Assembly (NCBI GenBank): GCA_023388055.1 | Contig: JAEWGW010000025.1 | Span: 496,001-560,000, forward strand | Direction of reading: 5' to 3' | Origin: Bacillota bacterium | GTDB lineage: Bacteria > Bacillota > Bacilli > Paenibacillales > NBRC-103111 | DNA: 64,000 nucleotides | Shown: positions 6,902 through 16,333 of the stretch, piece by piece | How positions within the stretch are numbered: position 1 is the stretch's first letter | How the letters are laid out: every line of letters starts with the position of its first letter | Translations under genes and position numbers: made by a program | Notes under the pieces: generated by a model | Seen by the model: the letters and a program-made list of their open reading frames with translations, nothing else | Databases searched by the model: none | Told to the model about the DNA's origin: nothing

Positions 6902-9900
6902 TTGAGCGGATTTGTCCATCTGCATGTGCATAGTGAATACAGTCTCCTGGATGGCGCGGCCCGGATCGAGGAATTGGCTGCGGAGGCCGCCAAGCTCGGC
7001 ATGTCTGCCCTGGCGCTGACGGACCATGGTGCGATGTACGGAGTGGTGCCTTTTTACAAGGCTTGTGTTAAACATGGGATCAAGCCCATTCTGGGCTGTG
7101 AGCTGTATGTGGCCGAGGGGGCTATGAAGGACAAGCTGTCCCGGCAGGAGCAGAAGACCTGGCATCTTATTCTGCTGGCCAAGAACCGGACGGGCTATGA
7201 GAACCTGATGGAGCTGGTATCCCGGGCCCAACTGGACGGCTTCCATTATAAGCCGCGGATTGATTTTGAACTGCTGTCCCGCCATGCGGAGGGGCTGATT
7301 TGTTTATCCGCCTGCCTGGGCGGTGAGGTGGCCCAGCATGTGCTGCATGACCGGTACGAGGAAGCCAAGCAAACCGCGCTCCGGTATCAGGGCCTGTTTG
7401 GGAACGATTATTATCTGGAGCTTCAGGACCATGGCATGCTGGAGCAAAAAAAGGTGAACCAGGGAATTATCCGTTTGTCCGGTGAAACGGGGATTCCGTT
7501 AGTGGCCACCAATGATGTCCACTATCTCCATGCGGAGGATTCTGAAGCGCAGGATATTCTCATTTGCATCGGTACGGGCAAAACGGTGGATGATGAATCC
7601 AGGCTGAAATTCCACTCCAACCAGATGTATCTGCGCACCGGGCAGGAGATGGAGGAGCTGTTCGGCTACGTGCCTCAGGCACTGGTCAATACGGCCGCCA
7701 TTGCCGAGGCCTGCACGCTGGAGCTTTCCTTCGGCCAATCCATTCTCCCGGCCTTCGAGCCGCTGCCCGAAGGAAGTACCGCTGCCTCCTATTTAATGGA
7801 GCTTTGCCGGGAAGGCCTAACCTTCAGGTACGCCGGTAGGGACGAATGGCTGGACCCGGAATGGCGCCGGCAGGTGGAGGAGCGGCTGGATTATGAGCTG
7901 GGTGTTATCGAGCGAATGGGGTACTCGGATTATTTTCTCATTGTATGGGACTTTATCCGGTTTGCCCATCAGGAAGGCATTGCCGTAGGTCCGGGACGGG
8001 GTTCGTCGGCGGGCAGTCTGGTGGCGTATGTGCTGCGCATTACCGATGTGGACCCCATCCGTTACAGCCTTTTGTTCGAACGGTTCCTGAATCCGGAGCG
8101 GGTCAGCATGCCGGATATTGATATTGACTTCAGCGATGAGCGGCGGGATGAGGTAATCGGGTATGTCGTGGCCAAATACGGCCGGGACCGGGTCGCCCAG
8201 ATTATTACCTTCGGTACCATGGCCGCCAAGGCTGCCGTCCGGGACGTGGGGCGGGTGCTGAATCTCCCTTATTCGGAGGTGGACCGGACGGCCAAGATGA
8301 TTCCCTTCCAATTGGGAATCACGCTGGATGATGCCTTGCGGCTGAATCCGGAGCTGCACAAGCAATATGTCCAGAATCCGCGGATCGGCAAGCTCCTGGA
8401 CATGGCGCGCCGGGTGGAGGGTATGCCCCGCCATGCTTCCACCCATGCGGCAGGGGTCGTGATTTCCCGTGAACGGCTAACGCGGCATGTTCCACTGCAG
8501 GAGGGAACAGACGGAACGCCGCTGACTCAGTTCGCTATGGAGAATCTGGAGGCGGTTGGTCTTCTCAAAATGGACTTCTTGGGTCTCCGGACATTGTCCA
8601 TCATCGAACGCACCCAGCGCTGGCTGGAGGAGTATACCGGCCAGCCGCTCAAGTTTGCCGAGGTGCCCGACAGCGATCCGGCCACTTACGAGCTGATGAG
8701 CCGTGGGGATACCACCGGCGTGTTCCAGCTGGAGTCCGCCGGGATGAGGAGGGTGCTGCGGGATTTGAAGCCCTCCGAATTCGAGGACGTGATTTCCGTA
8801 CTGGCCCTGTACCGTCCGGGTCCTATGGAGTTCATTCCGAAATATATAGGTGGCAAACATGGCCAGATCCAGGTGGAATATCCCCATCCCAGCCTGGAGC
8901 CAATTCTGAAGGATACCTACGGCATCATCGTCTACCAGGAGCAGATTATGCAGATTGCCTCCCGGATGGCGGGCTTTAGCCTTGGCGAAGCGGATCTCCT
9001 GCGGCGTGCGGTGAGCAAGAAGAAGCGGGAGGTGCTGGACCAGGAGCGCAAGCATTTTGTAGGGGGAAGCGTGGGGCTGGGGTATACGGAGGAGGAGGCT
9101 AACCGGGTGTACGATATGATCGTCCGGTTTGCTGATTACGGCTTCCCACGGGCCCATGCCACCGCCTACGGGGTTCTGGCCTTCCGGACGGCCTATCTCA
9201 AGGCCCATTATCCTGTGTTTTTTATGGCCTCCATGCTGACGGCAGTCATTGGCAGCCACCGGAAAGTAGCGGAATATGTGGATGATTGCCGGAGGCTCGG
9301 CATCGCCGTGCTGCCTCCGGATGTGAATGAAAGCGGTGTGGCCTTTACGCCTATTCCCTGGGAGGAAACGTCGTCTCACTCTGATGCCGGGGACGGCTCG
9401 GGGGCCGCTGCGGCTTCGTCCGGCAATGCGGATAAGCGCGGCCGCATCCGGTTTGGCCTGGCGGCGATTAAGAATGTAGGCACTCAGGCCATCGAATCCA
9501 TCCGCAAGGTGCGTGCGGATGGGGGGCCCTTCGAAAACCTGCTGGACTTCTGCCGGAGAGTGGATCTGCGGGTATGCAACAAGCGGGTGATTGAATCCCT
9601 GATCCAGTCTGGAGCCATGGATTCTTTGCCTGGCCACAGAGCCCAGCATCTTGCCACCCTGGAGGAAACCGTGGAAGCGGCTCTCAAGTGGAAGAAGGAG
9701 CGGGAGGACCTGCAGCTGTACCTGGAAGGCTTTACAGAGGAAACGAACTGGCATATCGAATATCCGGATATCCGCCCGTATTCCACCCAGCAGATCCTGG
9801 AGCTGGAGCGTGAGCTGCTGGGCCTGTATCTGACAGGCCATCCGCTGGATGATTACGAGGAGTCCTTGGCTGCCCTCGGCGCAGTTCCCCTTTATCAGTT

Positions 9901-10720
9901 GGCTGAGCTGCCCGACGAAAGTGTAGCGATGACAGCAGGCCGGGTGGTCAGTCTGAAGACCATCACCACCAAGAAGGGCCAGATGATGGCGTTTGCCGAG
10001 GTGGAGGACCGGATTGAACGGTTGGAGCTGGTGCTGTTCCCGGAAACCTGGAAGCGGTTTGGCACTGTAGTGGAAAGGGGAAGCCTGCTTCTTATCGGCG
10101 CCAAGCTCCAGCACCAGGATGAGGAGGAAGGCATTAAGCTTCTCGCAGAGCGGATTGAGCCCCTCACCGCGGAGCTGCATCCTGAGCGGTATAAGAACTG
10201 GCTGGGAGGAAGAGCCGGGGAGAAGCGCCAGGAGCGCGTCTCGGGTGAACCCGGAGCCCGTTCCGGCCCGTCTCGGACCGCTGCTGCCTCTCCGGCGGCG
10301 GTGCAGGAGCGGAGCCCGGTATACAGCCGGGGAGCCGGCAGGTCTGCTCCTCCTACTAAATCTTCCGGTGAGGAAGGAAACAAGCCTGTCCCGCAGGGAC
10401 AGAGGAGCTACGGAGCATCTCCTGCGGCAGCTGGCAGAGAGGCGGATGCGCCTGAAGTGGTGGCCCGGAGCAAGAACGCCACACCCTCTCGGACCCAGCG
10501 GCTTTTCATCAAAATCAGCACGGACAAGGAAAAGGCTGGAATTCTGCCTCAGCTGGAAGCACTGCTGAAAGCAGCCAAGGGGCCCTTGGAGACAGTTCTC
10601 TTCTACGAACGGGAGCAGCGGCTCCTGGCACTAAGCGATCAATACCGGATCAAACCTTCCCCCGAGCTGATCGCAAGCATCGACCAGCTGTTAGGAGAGG
10701 GCTCCGCGAAGGTGAAATGA
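6902..10720 (+). CDS. dnaE: DNA polymerase III alpha subunit DnaE
   Basis: Replicative polymerase of the DnaE class, 1272 residues, starting at TTG behind a GGGCGGGGAGGG site. The PHP domain opens the protein (HLHVHSEYSLLDG near residue 6). The polymerase core includes GPGRGSSAGSL near 362 and the catalytic PDIDIDF near 404. An OB-fold begins near 1008. B. subtilis DnaE is about 1115 residues; the extra length is in a short Ser/Gly/Ala insert (about 822-846) and a roughly 95-residue disordered linker (about 1100-1196, Pro/Ala/Ser/Arg-rich) before a compact 75-residue C-terminal module. In Bacillus, DnaE extends primers before hand-off to PolC. Confidence 0.97.
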   Translation: MSGFVHLHVHSEYSLLDGAARIEELAAEAAKLGMSALALTDHGAMYGVVPFYKACVKHGIKPILGCELYVAEGAMKDKLSRQEQKTWHLILLAKNRTGYENLMELVSRAQLDGFHYKPRIDFELLSRHAEGLICLSACLGGEVAQHVLHDRYEEAKQTALRYQGLFGNDYYLELQDHGMLEQKKVNQGIIRLSGETGIPLVATNDVHYLHAEDSEAQDILICIGTGKTVDDESRLKFHSNQMYLRTGQEMEELFGYVPQALVNTAAIAEACTLELSFGQSILPAFEPLPEGSTAASYLMELCREGLTFRYAGRDEWLDPEWRRQVEERLDYELGVIERMGYSDYFLIVWDFIRFAHQEGIAVGPGRGSSAGSLVAYVLRITDVDPIRYSLLFERFLNPERVSMPDIDIDFSDERRDEVIGYVVAKYGRDRVAQIITFGTMAAKAAVRDVGRVLNLPYSEVDRTAKMIPFQLGITLDDALRLNPELHKQYVQNPRIGKLLDMARRVEGMPRHASTHAAGVVISRERLTRHVPLQEGTDGTPLTQFAMENLEAVGLLKMDFLGLRTLSIIERTQRWLEEYTGQPLKFAEVPDSDPATYELMSRGDTTGVFQLESAGMRRVLRDLKPSEFEDVISVLALYRPGPMEFIPKYIGGKHGQIQVEYPHPSLEPILKDTYGIIVYQEQIMQIASRMAGFSLGEADLLRRAVSKKKREVLDQERKHFVGGSVGLGYTEEEANRVYDMIVRFADYGFPRAHATAYGVLAFRTAYLKAHYPVFFMASMLTAVIGSHRKVAEYVDDCRRLGIAVLPPDVNESGVAFTPIPWEETSSHSDAGDGSGAAAASSGNADKRGRIRFGLAAIKNVGTQAIESIRKVRADGGPFENLLDFCRRVDLRVCNKRVIESLIQSGAMDSLPGHRAQHLATLEETVEAALKWKKEREDLQLYLEGFTEETNWHIEYPDIRPYSTQQILELERELLGLYLTGHPLDDYEESLAALGAVPLYQLAELPDESVAMTAGRVVSLKTITTKKGQMMAFAEVEDRIERLELVLFPETWKRFGTVVERGSLLLIGAKLQHQDEEEGIKLLAERIEPLTAELHPERYKNWLGGRAGEKRQERVSGEPGARSGPSRTAAASPAAVQERSPVYSRGAGRSAPPTKSSGEEGNKPVPQGQRSYGASPAAAGREADAPEVVARSKNATPSRTQRLFIKISTDKEKAGILPQLEALLKAAKGPLETVLFYEREQRLLALSDQYRIKPSPELIASIDQLLGEGSAKVK

Positions 10721-11000
10721 TCCTCTTCCACAGACTAAACCCAACACCTCCCGCATATAATGACCCAACGGCCAGGCAGGTCCCTTAAGCCTTCTGGCTG
10801 CTGGGGGAATATGGGAGGTTTTGTTGCATTAAGGTCCGCCCGGCGCTCCTTTTTATTGGGTTTTGTCCGGGGGCAATGGACATGCCTTGTTGCGATAAAT
10901 TCTCCTTCTGTGATATCATCCATTATATGGCCCTGATAAGCGCCTTCACTTAAGCCTTTTTTCAATTCGCGGAAAATATGCTTTAGGGAGGAAAACCGGC
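10721..11000. other. dnaE-accD intergenic region
   Basis: 280 bases without a gene. No clear terminator follows dnaE. TTGCGA (10890-10895), 18 bases, TATCAT (10914-10919) is a plausible promoter for the short gene that follows, which has GGGAGGAAAA before its ATG. Confidence 0.4.
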
Positions 11001-11198
11001 ATGTGGACGGTTATCTATATTGCCCCCACCGAGAAAATTGCGGACCGCATCAAGAACAGACTGACGGAAGAAGGATTTCTGGTACAAGTCCGTTCCATCA
11101 ACATGACCAAGAATCAATATGAGATACTGGTCCCTGAAGGCGAGCTGCTGGATGTGCAGGAGGTGCTCAACACCATTTTGCCCCAGCGCGGATATTGA
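11001..11198 (+). CDS. conserved small protein between dnaE and accD
   Basis: A 65-residue soluble protein beginning MWTVIYIAPTEKIADRI and containing EEGFLVQVRSI and YEILVPEGELLDVQEVL. The alternating beta/alpha pattern resembles small ferredoxin-fold signal-transducer-like proteins such as the DUF2007 type. I recognise no catalytic motif. Homologues between dnaE and accD in related genomes have sometimes been labelled glutamate decarboxylase, which nothing in this sequence supports. GGGAGGAAAA lies 8 bases before the ATG. It is likely the first gene of an operon with accD. Confidence 0.75.
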   Translation: MWTVIYIAPTEKIADRIKNRLTEEGFLVQVRSINMTKNQYEILVPEGELLDVQEVLNTILPQRGY

Positions 11199-11274
11199 CG
11201 GCCTACAAGTTACAAGCTGAAGGGCCTGCGGCTTAAGGCATGCCTAGGCGATATCAGGCTGAGAGGTGTATTGC

Positions 11275-12156
11275 GTGCCAATAAAGGATATCTTCCAAAA
11301 GAAGAAATATGCGACTGTCCCGTCCGAACGTACGAAGCGCGAGATTCCTGAAGGACTCATGCATAAATGCGGCAAGTGCGGCAAAATCCAAACCTCCATT
11401 GAGCTGGATAAAAATCTGAAGGTTTGCACCAGCTGCGGCCATCATTTTATCCTGAGCGCGCTGGAACGGATTCAGATGGTGATGGATGAAGGCCGGTTGT
11501 TTGAGTATGACAGCGAGCTAACGGCCGAAGATCCCCTGGAATTTCCGGGATATGCGGCCAAGCTGGAGGCAGCCCGGGAGAAAACAGGCTACAATGAAGC
11601 CATTGTCACCGGCGAAGGAACCATTGGCGGCTACCCTATCGTGGTCGGCGTGATGACCTTCGAATTTTTTGCCGGATCCATGGGCGGGGCTGTCGGCGAA
11701 AAGATTGTCCGTGCCATAGAAGCGGCCATCCAGAAAAAATATCCCCTTGTGCTTTTCTCCACCTCGGGCGGCGCCCGGATGCAGGAAAGTCTGCTGTCCT
11801 TAATGCAGATGGCCAAAACCAGCGCGGCCTTGGCCAAGCTGTCGGAGAAGGGGGGACTTTATATCTCGGTGTTGACCGATCCCACCTACGGAGGCGTTTC
11901 GGCCAGCTTTGCCATGCTTGGGGATGTCATTCTCGCGGAGCCCGGCGCCAATATCGGTTTTGCCGGCAAGCGGGTTATTGAGCAGACCATCCGCCAGAAG
12001 CTCCCGGATAATTTCCAGACCTCGGAATTTAATCTGGAGCACGGTCAGGTGGATATGGTGGTTCACCGCAAGGAGCTCCGTTCCACTCTGACGAAGCTTC
12101 TCGACATGCATTCCCAGACACCTTCCACCGCTGCCCGCGGTACAGGAAGGAATTGA
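11275..12156 (+). CDS. accD: acetyl-CoA carboxylase carboxyltransferase beta subunit
   Basis: Beta subunit of the carboxyltransferase that, with AccA, moves the carboxyl group from biotin to acetyl-CoA, the committed step of fatty-acid synthesis. It has 293 residues from the chosen GTG at 11275 (GAGAGG 8 bases upstream); an in-frame GTG at 11266 overlaps that site and is less likely. The four-Cys zinc ribbon is complete (C32, C35, C51, C54). The crotonase-type core follows, with GSMGGAVGEKIVRAIEAA and FSTSGGARMQES. It is separated from accA by 243 bases of repeat-derived sequence, unlike the tight accDA arrangement of Bacillus. Confidence 0.97.
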   Translation: MPIKDIFQKKKYATVPSERTKREIPEGLMHKCGKCGKIQTSIELDKNLKVCTSCGHHFILSALERIQMVMDEGRLFEYDSELTAEDPLEFPGYAAKLEAAREKTGYNEAIVTGEGTIGGYPIVVGVMTFEFFAGSMGGAVGEKIVRAIEAAIQKKYPLVLFSTSGGARMQESLLSLMQMAKTSAALAKLSEKGGLYISVLTDPTYGGVSASFAMLGDVILAEPGANIGFAGKRVIEQTIRQKLPDNFQTSEFNLEHGQVDMVVHRKELRSTLTKLLDMHSQTPSTAARGTGRN

Positions 12157-12185
12157 CAGAACGAGTTTGAACCGGAGGCCCTGAT

Positions 12186-12215
12186 AACCTGTCCGGCTTA
12201 GGCCTGGACCAGGTT
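12186..12215. repeat. AACCTGGTCC hairpin repeat, copy A
   Basis: AACCTGTCCGGC (12186-12197) and GCCTGGACCAGGTT (12202-12215) form an imperfect hairpin 30 bases after accD. The same module recurs at 12341, 33774, 33866 and, inverted, at 62602. Confidence 0.75.
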
Positions 12216-12305
12216 ATTTCATGGTTAAGCCCTTTTGACGGTGGCGGCGTGGTTAACACAACCTATCCGTATTTTTGTGTGGATCCGTTTATTTCAGTGT
12301 TAGGC

Positions 12306-12371
12306 CCTCAATTTGACCCTATCAAATTTGAGGCTTCCATAACCCATCCGGCCTTTGGCCTGGACCAGGTT
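12306..12371. repeat. two-hairpin repeat, copy B
   Basis: A first hairpin (CCTCAATTTGA at 12306 with TCAAATTTGAGG at 12322) is followed by CTTCC and a second hairpin (AACCCATCCGGCC at 12341 with GGCCTGGACCAGGTT at 12357-12371). The same order of hairpins recurs at 33831-33895. It lies directly before the accA ribosome binding site (AAAGGAGGGG at about 12384). Confidence 0.75.
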
Positions 12372-12399
12372 ATTTCAGGACAGAAAGGAGGGGTTGCGG

Positions 12400-13398
12400 T
12401 TGGCAAGTGAATTGCCCTATGAGCAGCCTCTTGCGGAACTGAGGGGCAAAATCGAGGAGCTGAAGAAATTCGGCCAGGATAAAGGCATCGATTTCTCTGA
12501 TGAAATCAGCCGACTGGAGGAGCGCTACGCCCGGCTCGCCCAAGAGGTGTATGCGGAGCTGAAGGTCCACGAAAAGATCCAGATTGTAAAAACCCCCCAG
12601 CGTCCTACGACCATTGAGTATATTCAGACCATCTTTACCGACTTCATGGAGCTCCACGGCGACCGTCTGTTTGGAGACGATCTGGCGATCATCGGAGGGC
12701 TGGCCAAGCTTAACGGCGTGCCAGTAACCGTGATGGGCCACCAGAAGGGGAAGGACACCAAAGACAACATCGCCCGGAATTTCGGGATGCCCCATCCCGA
12801 AGGCTTCCGCAAGGCGCTGCGTCTGATGCGCCAAGCGGATAAATTCCACCGGCCCATTATTACCTTCATCGACGTGACGGGAGCTTATCCCGGGGCGGCA
12901 GCGGAGGAGCGCGGCCAATCCGAGGCCATCGCCCGTAATTTGATGGAGATGTCGGCTCTGGGTGTGCCTGTCATTTGTGTGGTGATCGGCGAAGGAGGAA
13001 GCGGCGGTGCGCTGGCTCTGGGAGTCGGCAACCGGGTGCTGATGCTGGAGCATGCCATTTATTCCGTTATTTCGCCGGAAGGGGCGGCCTCTATCCTGTT
13101 TAAGGATTCGGCCAAGGCTCCCCAGGCTGCGGAGGCCATGAAGATCACCGCCCAGGATATTCTGCAGCTGAAGCTGATCGACGAGATTGTGGCGGAGCCG
13201 CCAGGCGGCGCCCACAAAAACCTCGAGCAGCAGGCTGCCACGCTCAAGTCGAGCCTGTGGAAGCATCTGCAGGAGCTGCAGCAGCTGTCCAGAGAAGAGC
13301 TGCGGGAGGACCGTTACCGCAAGTTCCGTTCCTTCGGAGCGTACCGGGTCCCTCAGCGTTCCCTGATTTCTGCGCAATCTGACCCTGCAAAAGGGTAA
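12400..13398 (+). CDS. accA: acetyl-CoA carboxylase carboxyltransferase alpha subunit
   Basis: Alpha subunit of acetyl-CoA carboxylase carboxyltransferase, partner of AccD. It has 332 residues from TTG at 12400, chosen because AAAGGAGGGG lies directly upstream; the open frame extends further 5' only into repeat sequence. An N-terminal helical part (ELRGKIEELKKFGQDKG) precedes the core, with the oxyanion-hole regions FIDVTGAYPGAAAEERGQ and GEGGSGGALALGVGN. Length and motifs are normal for the family. The next gene is pyk, without the pfkA that separates them in B. subtilis. Confidence 0.97.
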   Translation: MASELPYEQPLAELRGKIEELKKFGQDKGIDFSDEISRLEERYARLAQEVYAELKVHEKIQIVKTPQRPTTIEYIQTIFTDFMELHGDRLFGDDLAIIGGLAKLNGVPVTVMGHQKGKDTKDNIARNFGMPHPEGFRKALRLMRQADKFHRPIITFIDVTGAYPGAAAEERGQSEAIARNLMEMSALGVPVICVVIGEGGSGGALALGVGNRVLMLEHAIYSVISPEGAASILFKDSAKAPQAAEAMKITAQDILQLKLIDEIVAEPPGGAHKNLEQQAATLKSSLWKHLQELQQLSREELREDRYRKFRSFGAYRVPQRSLISAQSDPAKG

Positions 13399-13573
13399 TG
13401 TTTTGTCAGAATGGGTAAGATTATAGAGGGTGATGCTGCATTCTATGACAAACATCATAGGCTTCTCTCTCCGCTATAAGGTATTTTAAGTGATGGTAGT
13501 TGGGATCCCTTACGGGTTTCATACAAATATCCAGGCAATTCGGATACATAAATTTTAGGAGGAACATTAAACC

Positions 13574-15328
13574 ATGCGTAAAACGAAGATTGTCTGTACT
13601 ATCGGTCCTGCTAGTGAATCCGTTGAAAACCTGACCAAACTGGTCAACGCCGGAATGAACGTTATGCGTCTGAACTTCTCCCACGGCGATTTCGAGGAGC
13701 ACGGCGGCCGTATCACGAATATCCGCGAAGTTACGAAGAATACAGGCAAGAATGTGGCCATCCTGCTGGACACCAAAGGTCCGGAAATCCGCACCGGCAA
13801 GCTGAAGGTTGAGCCCATCGAGCTGGTTCAAGATGAAACCATCATCCTGACCACTGAAGAAATCCTTGGCGACAAAGACCGCATCTCCATCACATATGAC
13901 AACCTGCCTAACGACGTATCTGTTGGTTCCACCATCCTGATCGACGACGGCTTGATCGGTTTGACCGTTACTGACATCAAGGGTACTGAAATTCATTGCC
14001 ACATCGTTAACGGCGGCACCATCAAGAGCAAAAGAGGCGTAAACGTTCCGGGCGTGAAGATCACCCTGCCCGGCATCACTGAGAAGGACGCTAACGATAT
14101 CGTATTCGGTATCGAACAAGGCGTTGACTTCATCGCCGCTTCCTTCGTGCGTAAAGCAAGCGACGTTCTGGAAATCCGTGAGCTGCTTGAAAAGCACAAT
14201 GCCAGCCACATCCAAATCATCTCCAAGATTGAAAACCAAGAAGGCGTGGACAACCTGGACGAAATCCTGGAAGTGTCTGACGGCCTGATGGTTGCCCGCG
14301 GCGACCTGGGTGTAGAAATCCCGGCTGAAGAAGTACCGCTGGTACAAAAAGCCATGATCAAAAAATGTAACCGCGTGGGCAAGCCGGTTATCACCGCTAC
14401 CCAAATGCTGGATTCCATGCAACGCAACCCGCGTCCGACCCGTGCGGAAGCAAGTGACGTAGCTAACGCCATCTTCGACGGCACCGATGCGATCATGCTG
14501 TCCGGCGAAAGCGCCGCTGGTAAATATCCGGAAGAATCTGTAAAGACCATGGCCCGTATCGCTGAGCGCGCTGAGTCCGCTCTGGAATACCGTGAAATCT
14601 TCCTGAAGCAATCCCAAGCTCAACAAACCTCCGTTACCGAAGCAATCAGCCAAGCAGTTGCCAACTCTGCTCTGGACCTGGATGCCAAGGCTATCGTAAC
14701 TGCCACCGAAAGCGGCTATACTGCCCGCATGGTGTCCAAGTACCGTCCTAAGGCTCCGATCATTGCCGTTACCACCAACCCGCAAGTGATCCGCCGCCTG
14801 ATGCTGATCTGGGGTGTGATTCCGGTACTGGGCAAGGAAGCTGCCAACACCGACGAAATGATCGAACAAGCTATCGACAGCAGCGTGAATGCTGGTCTGG
14901 TTAACGTAGGCGACCTGGTTGTAATCACTGCAGGTGTACCGGTAGGCCGCACAGGCACTACCAACCTGATCAAGGTTCACCATGTTGGTGAAATGATCGC
15001 TAAGGGCCAAGGCATCGGCACCTTGAACGCTACCGGCAAAGTGGTAACTGCCCGCACTGCACAAGAAGCTAACGCCAAAGCATCCCAAGGCTGCATCCTG
15101 GTTACCGTTACAACCGACAAGGAATATATGCCTGCTTTCGAAAAAGCGGCTGCTGTTATCACTGAAGTGGGCGGCATCACCTCCCACGCGGCAGTAGTTG
15201 GCCTGAGCCTGGGCATCCCGGTAATCGTAGGTGTGGAAGGCGCATTGTCCAAGCTGTCCGACGGCACTGACGCTTCCGTATACGCTGAGCTGGGTGTAAT
15301 CTACTCCGGCAAGGCTAAGGTGCTGTAA
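13574..15328 (+). CDS. pyk: pyruvate kinase
   Basis: Converts phosphoenolpyruvate and ADP to pyruvate and ATP. Its 584 residues match the long Bacillus/Geobacillus type, with the barrel and B domain (MRKTKIVCTIGPASES, LLDTKGPEIRTG, MVARGDLGVEIPAEEVP, ATQMLDSM) followed by the extra C-terminal PEP-utilizer-like domain (EVGGITSHAAVVGLSLGIP). Codon use differs from its neighbours: Gln is almost always CAA and pyrimidine-ending codons such as GCT and CGT are frequent, typical of a very highly expressed gene. TTTAGGAGG precedes the ATG. A strong terminator follows, so it ends the transcription unit. Confidence 0.97.
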   Translation: MRKTKIVCTIGPASESVENLTKLVNAGMNVMRLNFSHGDFEEHGGRITNIREVTKNTGKNVAILLDTKGPEIRTGKLKVEPIELVQDETIILTTEEILGDKDRISITYDNLPNDVSVGSTILIDDGLIGLTVTDIKGTEIHCHIVNGGTIKSKRGVNVPGVKITLPGITEKDANDIVFGIEQGVDFIAASFVRKASDVLEIRELLEKHNASHIQIISKIENQEGVDNLDEILEVSDGLMVARGDLGVEIPAEEVPLVQKAMIKKCNRVGKPVITATQMLDSMQRNPRPTRAEASDVANAIFDGTDAIMLSGESAAGKYPEESVKTMARIAERAESALEYREIFLKQSQAQQTSVTEAISQAVANSALDLDAKAIVTATESGYTARMVSKYRPKAPIIAVTTNPQVIRRLMLIWGVIPVLGKEAANTDEMIEQAIDSSVNAGLVNVGDLVVITAGVPVGRTGTTNLIKVHHVGEMIAKGQGIGTLNATGKVVTARTAQEANAKASQGCILVTVTTDKEYMPAFEKAAAVITEVGGITSHAAVVGLSLGIPVIVGVEGALSKLSDGTDASVYAELGVIYSGKAKVL

Positions 15329-15354
15329 GTTTAGTTAATGAGATACATGAGATA

Positions 15355-15404
15355 GAAACCAGGAGGCTAAGCGTGCTGTTGCGCGCTCGGCTTCCTGGTT
15401 TTTT
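15355..15404 (+). terminator. pyk terminator
   Basis: AAACCAGGA (15356-15364) pairs with TCCTGGTTT near 15393-15401 around a GC-rich loop, followed by more T residues. Confidence 0.8.
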
Positions 15405-15505
15405 ATCTGCGGCAAGCTGGTTTGACGAGGCGATTTATACGAAAATGCCCCGTCTGCCCCGGTATTTTCGTTGATGGTGATGGTCCCGCTGGCCATGGGT
15501 GATTC

Positions 15506-15688
15506 TAACGGAAGCAGAAGCCCTTATTTCGCTAAAAAGGGGCTGTTCCAAAATCTAACGGAAGCAGGAGCCCTTATTCGGCCCAAACCAAGCCAGAAGC
15601 TGGCAGTTTGATCCCAATAGCGACTGTGGCCGCCGTTAAAATTTTTAAATCGGCATTTTTGCGGAAATAGCGTCTCTGGCCGCCGTTA
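15506..15688. repeat. four-unit intergenic element, copy II
   Basis: Forward units begin with TAACGGAAGCAG at 15506 and 15556. Reverse units, read on the minus strand, begin with TAACGGCGGCCA and end at 15638 and 15688. Spacing is 50, 83 and 50 bp, 183 bp in total. TATT marks follow each word. Here the two forward units share one word and the two reverse units share another, so the arms have diverged as pairs. It occupies the 555-base pyk-usp gap; the remainder holds the pyk terminator and a possible TATACT -10 box near 15810. Confidence 0.85.
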
Positions 15689-15883
15689 GATTTTCGCAGG
15701 GCTGCTTAAAGCTGCCGCACAGTTGATCTCCACAGAGTTTAAGGCGCTTATCCTTCCACCCAAAGAGCTGCTTGCCCCGGTTCGTTTCAACTATGGCGCG
15801 CAGTTTGGTATACTGGAGATACGACCGATTCACCCTATCTTCGCGCAAGAGCACTCACAATCCCAGAAAAGAGGCGGTTTTCT

Positions 15884-16318
15884 ATGTTATATTCCAACAT
15901 CCTGCTTGCTTACGACGGGTCTAAGGCATCCACCAAGGCGTTCCAGCATGCCGTAGCCTTGGCCAAGCTGTCGCCGGGGACCAAACTTCATGTGGTGCAT
16001 GTATATGCCTTCCCGCGGCTGTATATTGGTGAGGCACTGGCGCCTATCCCTGCATCCGTGAACAAGGAAGTCTATGACCTGGCTGTGGAAACCTCGGAGA
16101 AGGCGGCAGAGCTCTTGAAGGAATCCGGCGTCGAAGGCACTGCAGAGCTGATCCAGGGGGGAGCGGCAGAGACCATTCTGGACTATGCCAAAACCCACAG
16201 CTGCGACGTGATTGTCATCGGCAGCCGCGGCTTAGGGGGCATCCGTGAATTTGTTCTGGGCAGCGTCAGCCATAATGTGGTTCAGCATTCCGTTGTCCCT
16301 GTATTGGTCATCAAGTAA
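15884..16318 (+). CDS. universal stress protein, UspA family
   Basis: A 144-residue alpha/beta nucleotide-binding protein of the UspA superfamily. The N terminus ILLAYDGSKASTKA carries the Asp that contacts adenine nucleotide. The C-terminal ATP-binding signature is complete (GSRGLGGIREFVLGSVSHNV, then HSVVPVLVIK), so this member probably binds ATP. AGAGGCGG precedes the ATG. It may form an operon with the thioesterase and fxsA genes, each about 15 bases apart on the same strand. Confidence 0.92.
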   Translation: MLYSNILLAYDGSKASTKAFQHAVALAKLSPGTKLHVVHVYAFPRLYIGEALAPIPASVNKEVYDLAVETSEKAAELLKESGVEGTAELIQGGAAETILDYAKTHSCDVIVIGSRGLGGIREFVLGSVSHNVVQHSVVPVLVIK

Positions 16319-16333
16319 GGAGACGACTTCCAT

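Noticed and set aside
8477..10180. 567-residue open frame antisense to dnaE
   Set aside because: Composition (Gln/His/Pro/Leu-rich) is typical of the antisense of a GC-rich gene; dnaE is unambiguous.
11001..11198. Glutamate decarboxylase label for the 65-residue protein
   Set aside because: No pyridoxal-phosphate motif, and the protein is far too short.
13421..15187. 588-residue open frame antisense to pyk
   Set aside because: A shadow frame: no ribosome binding site, unlike any family, and it covers the well-conserved pyruvate kinase gene.
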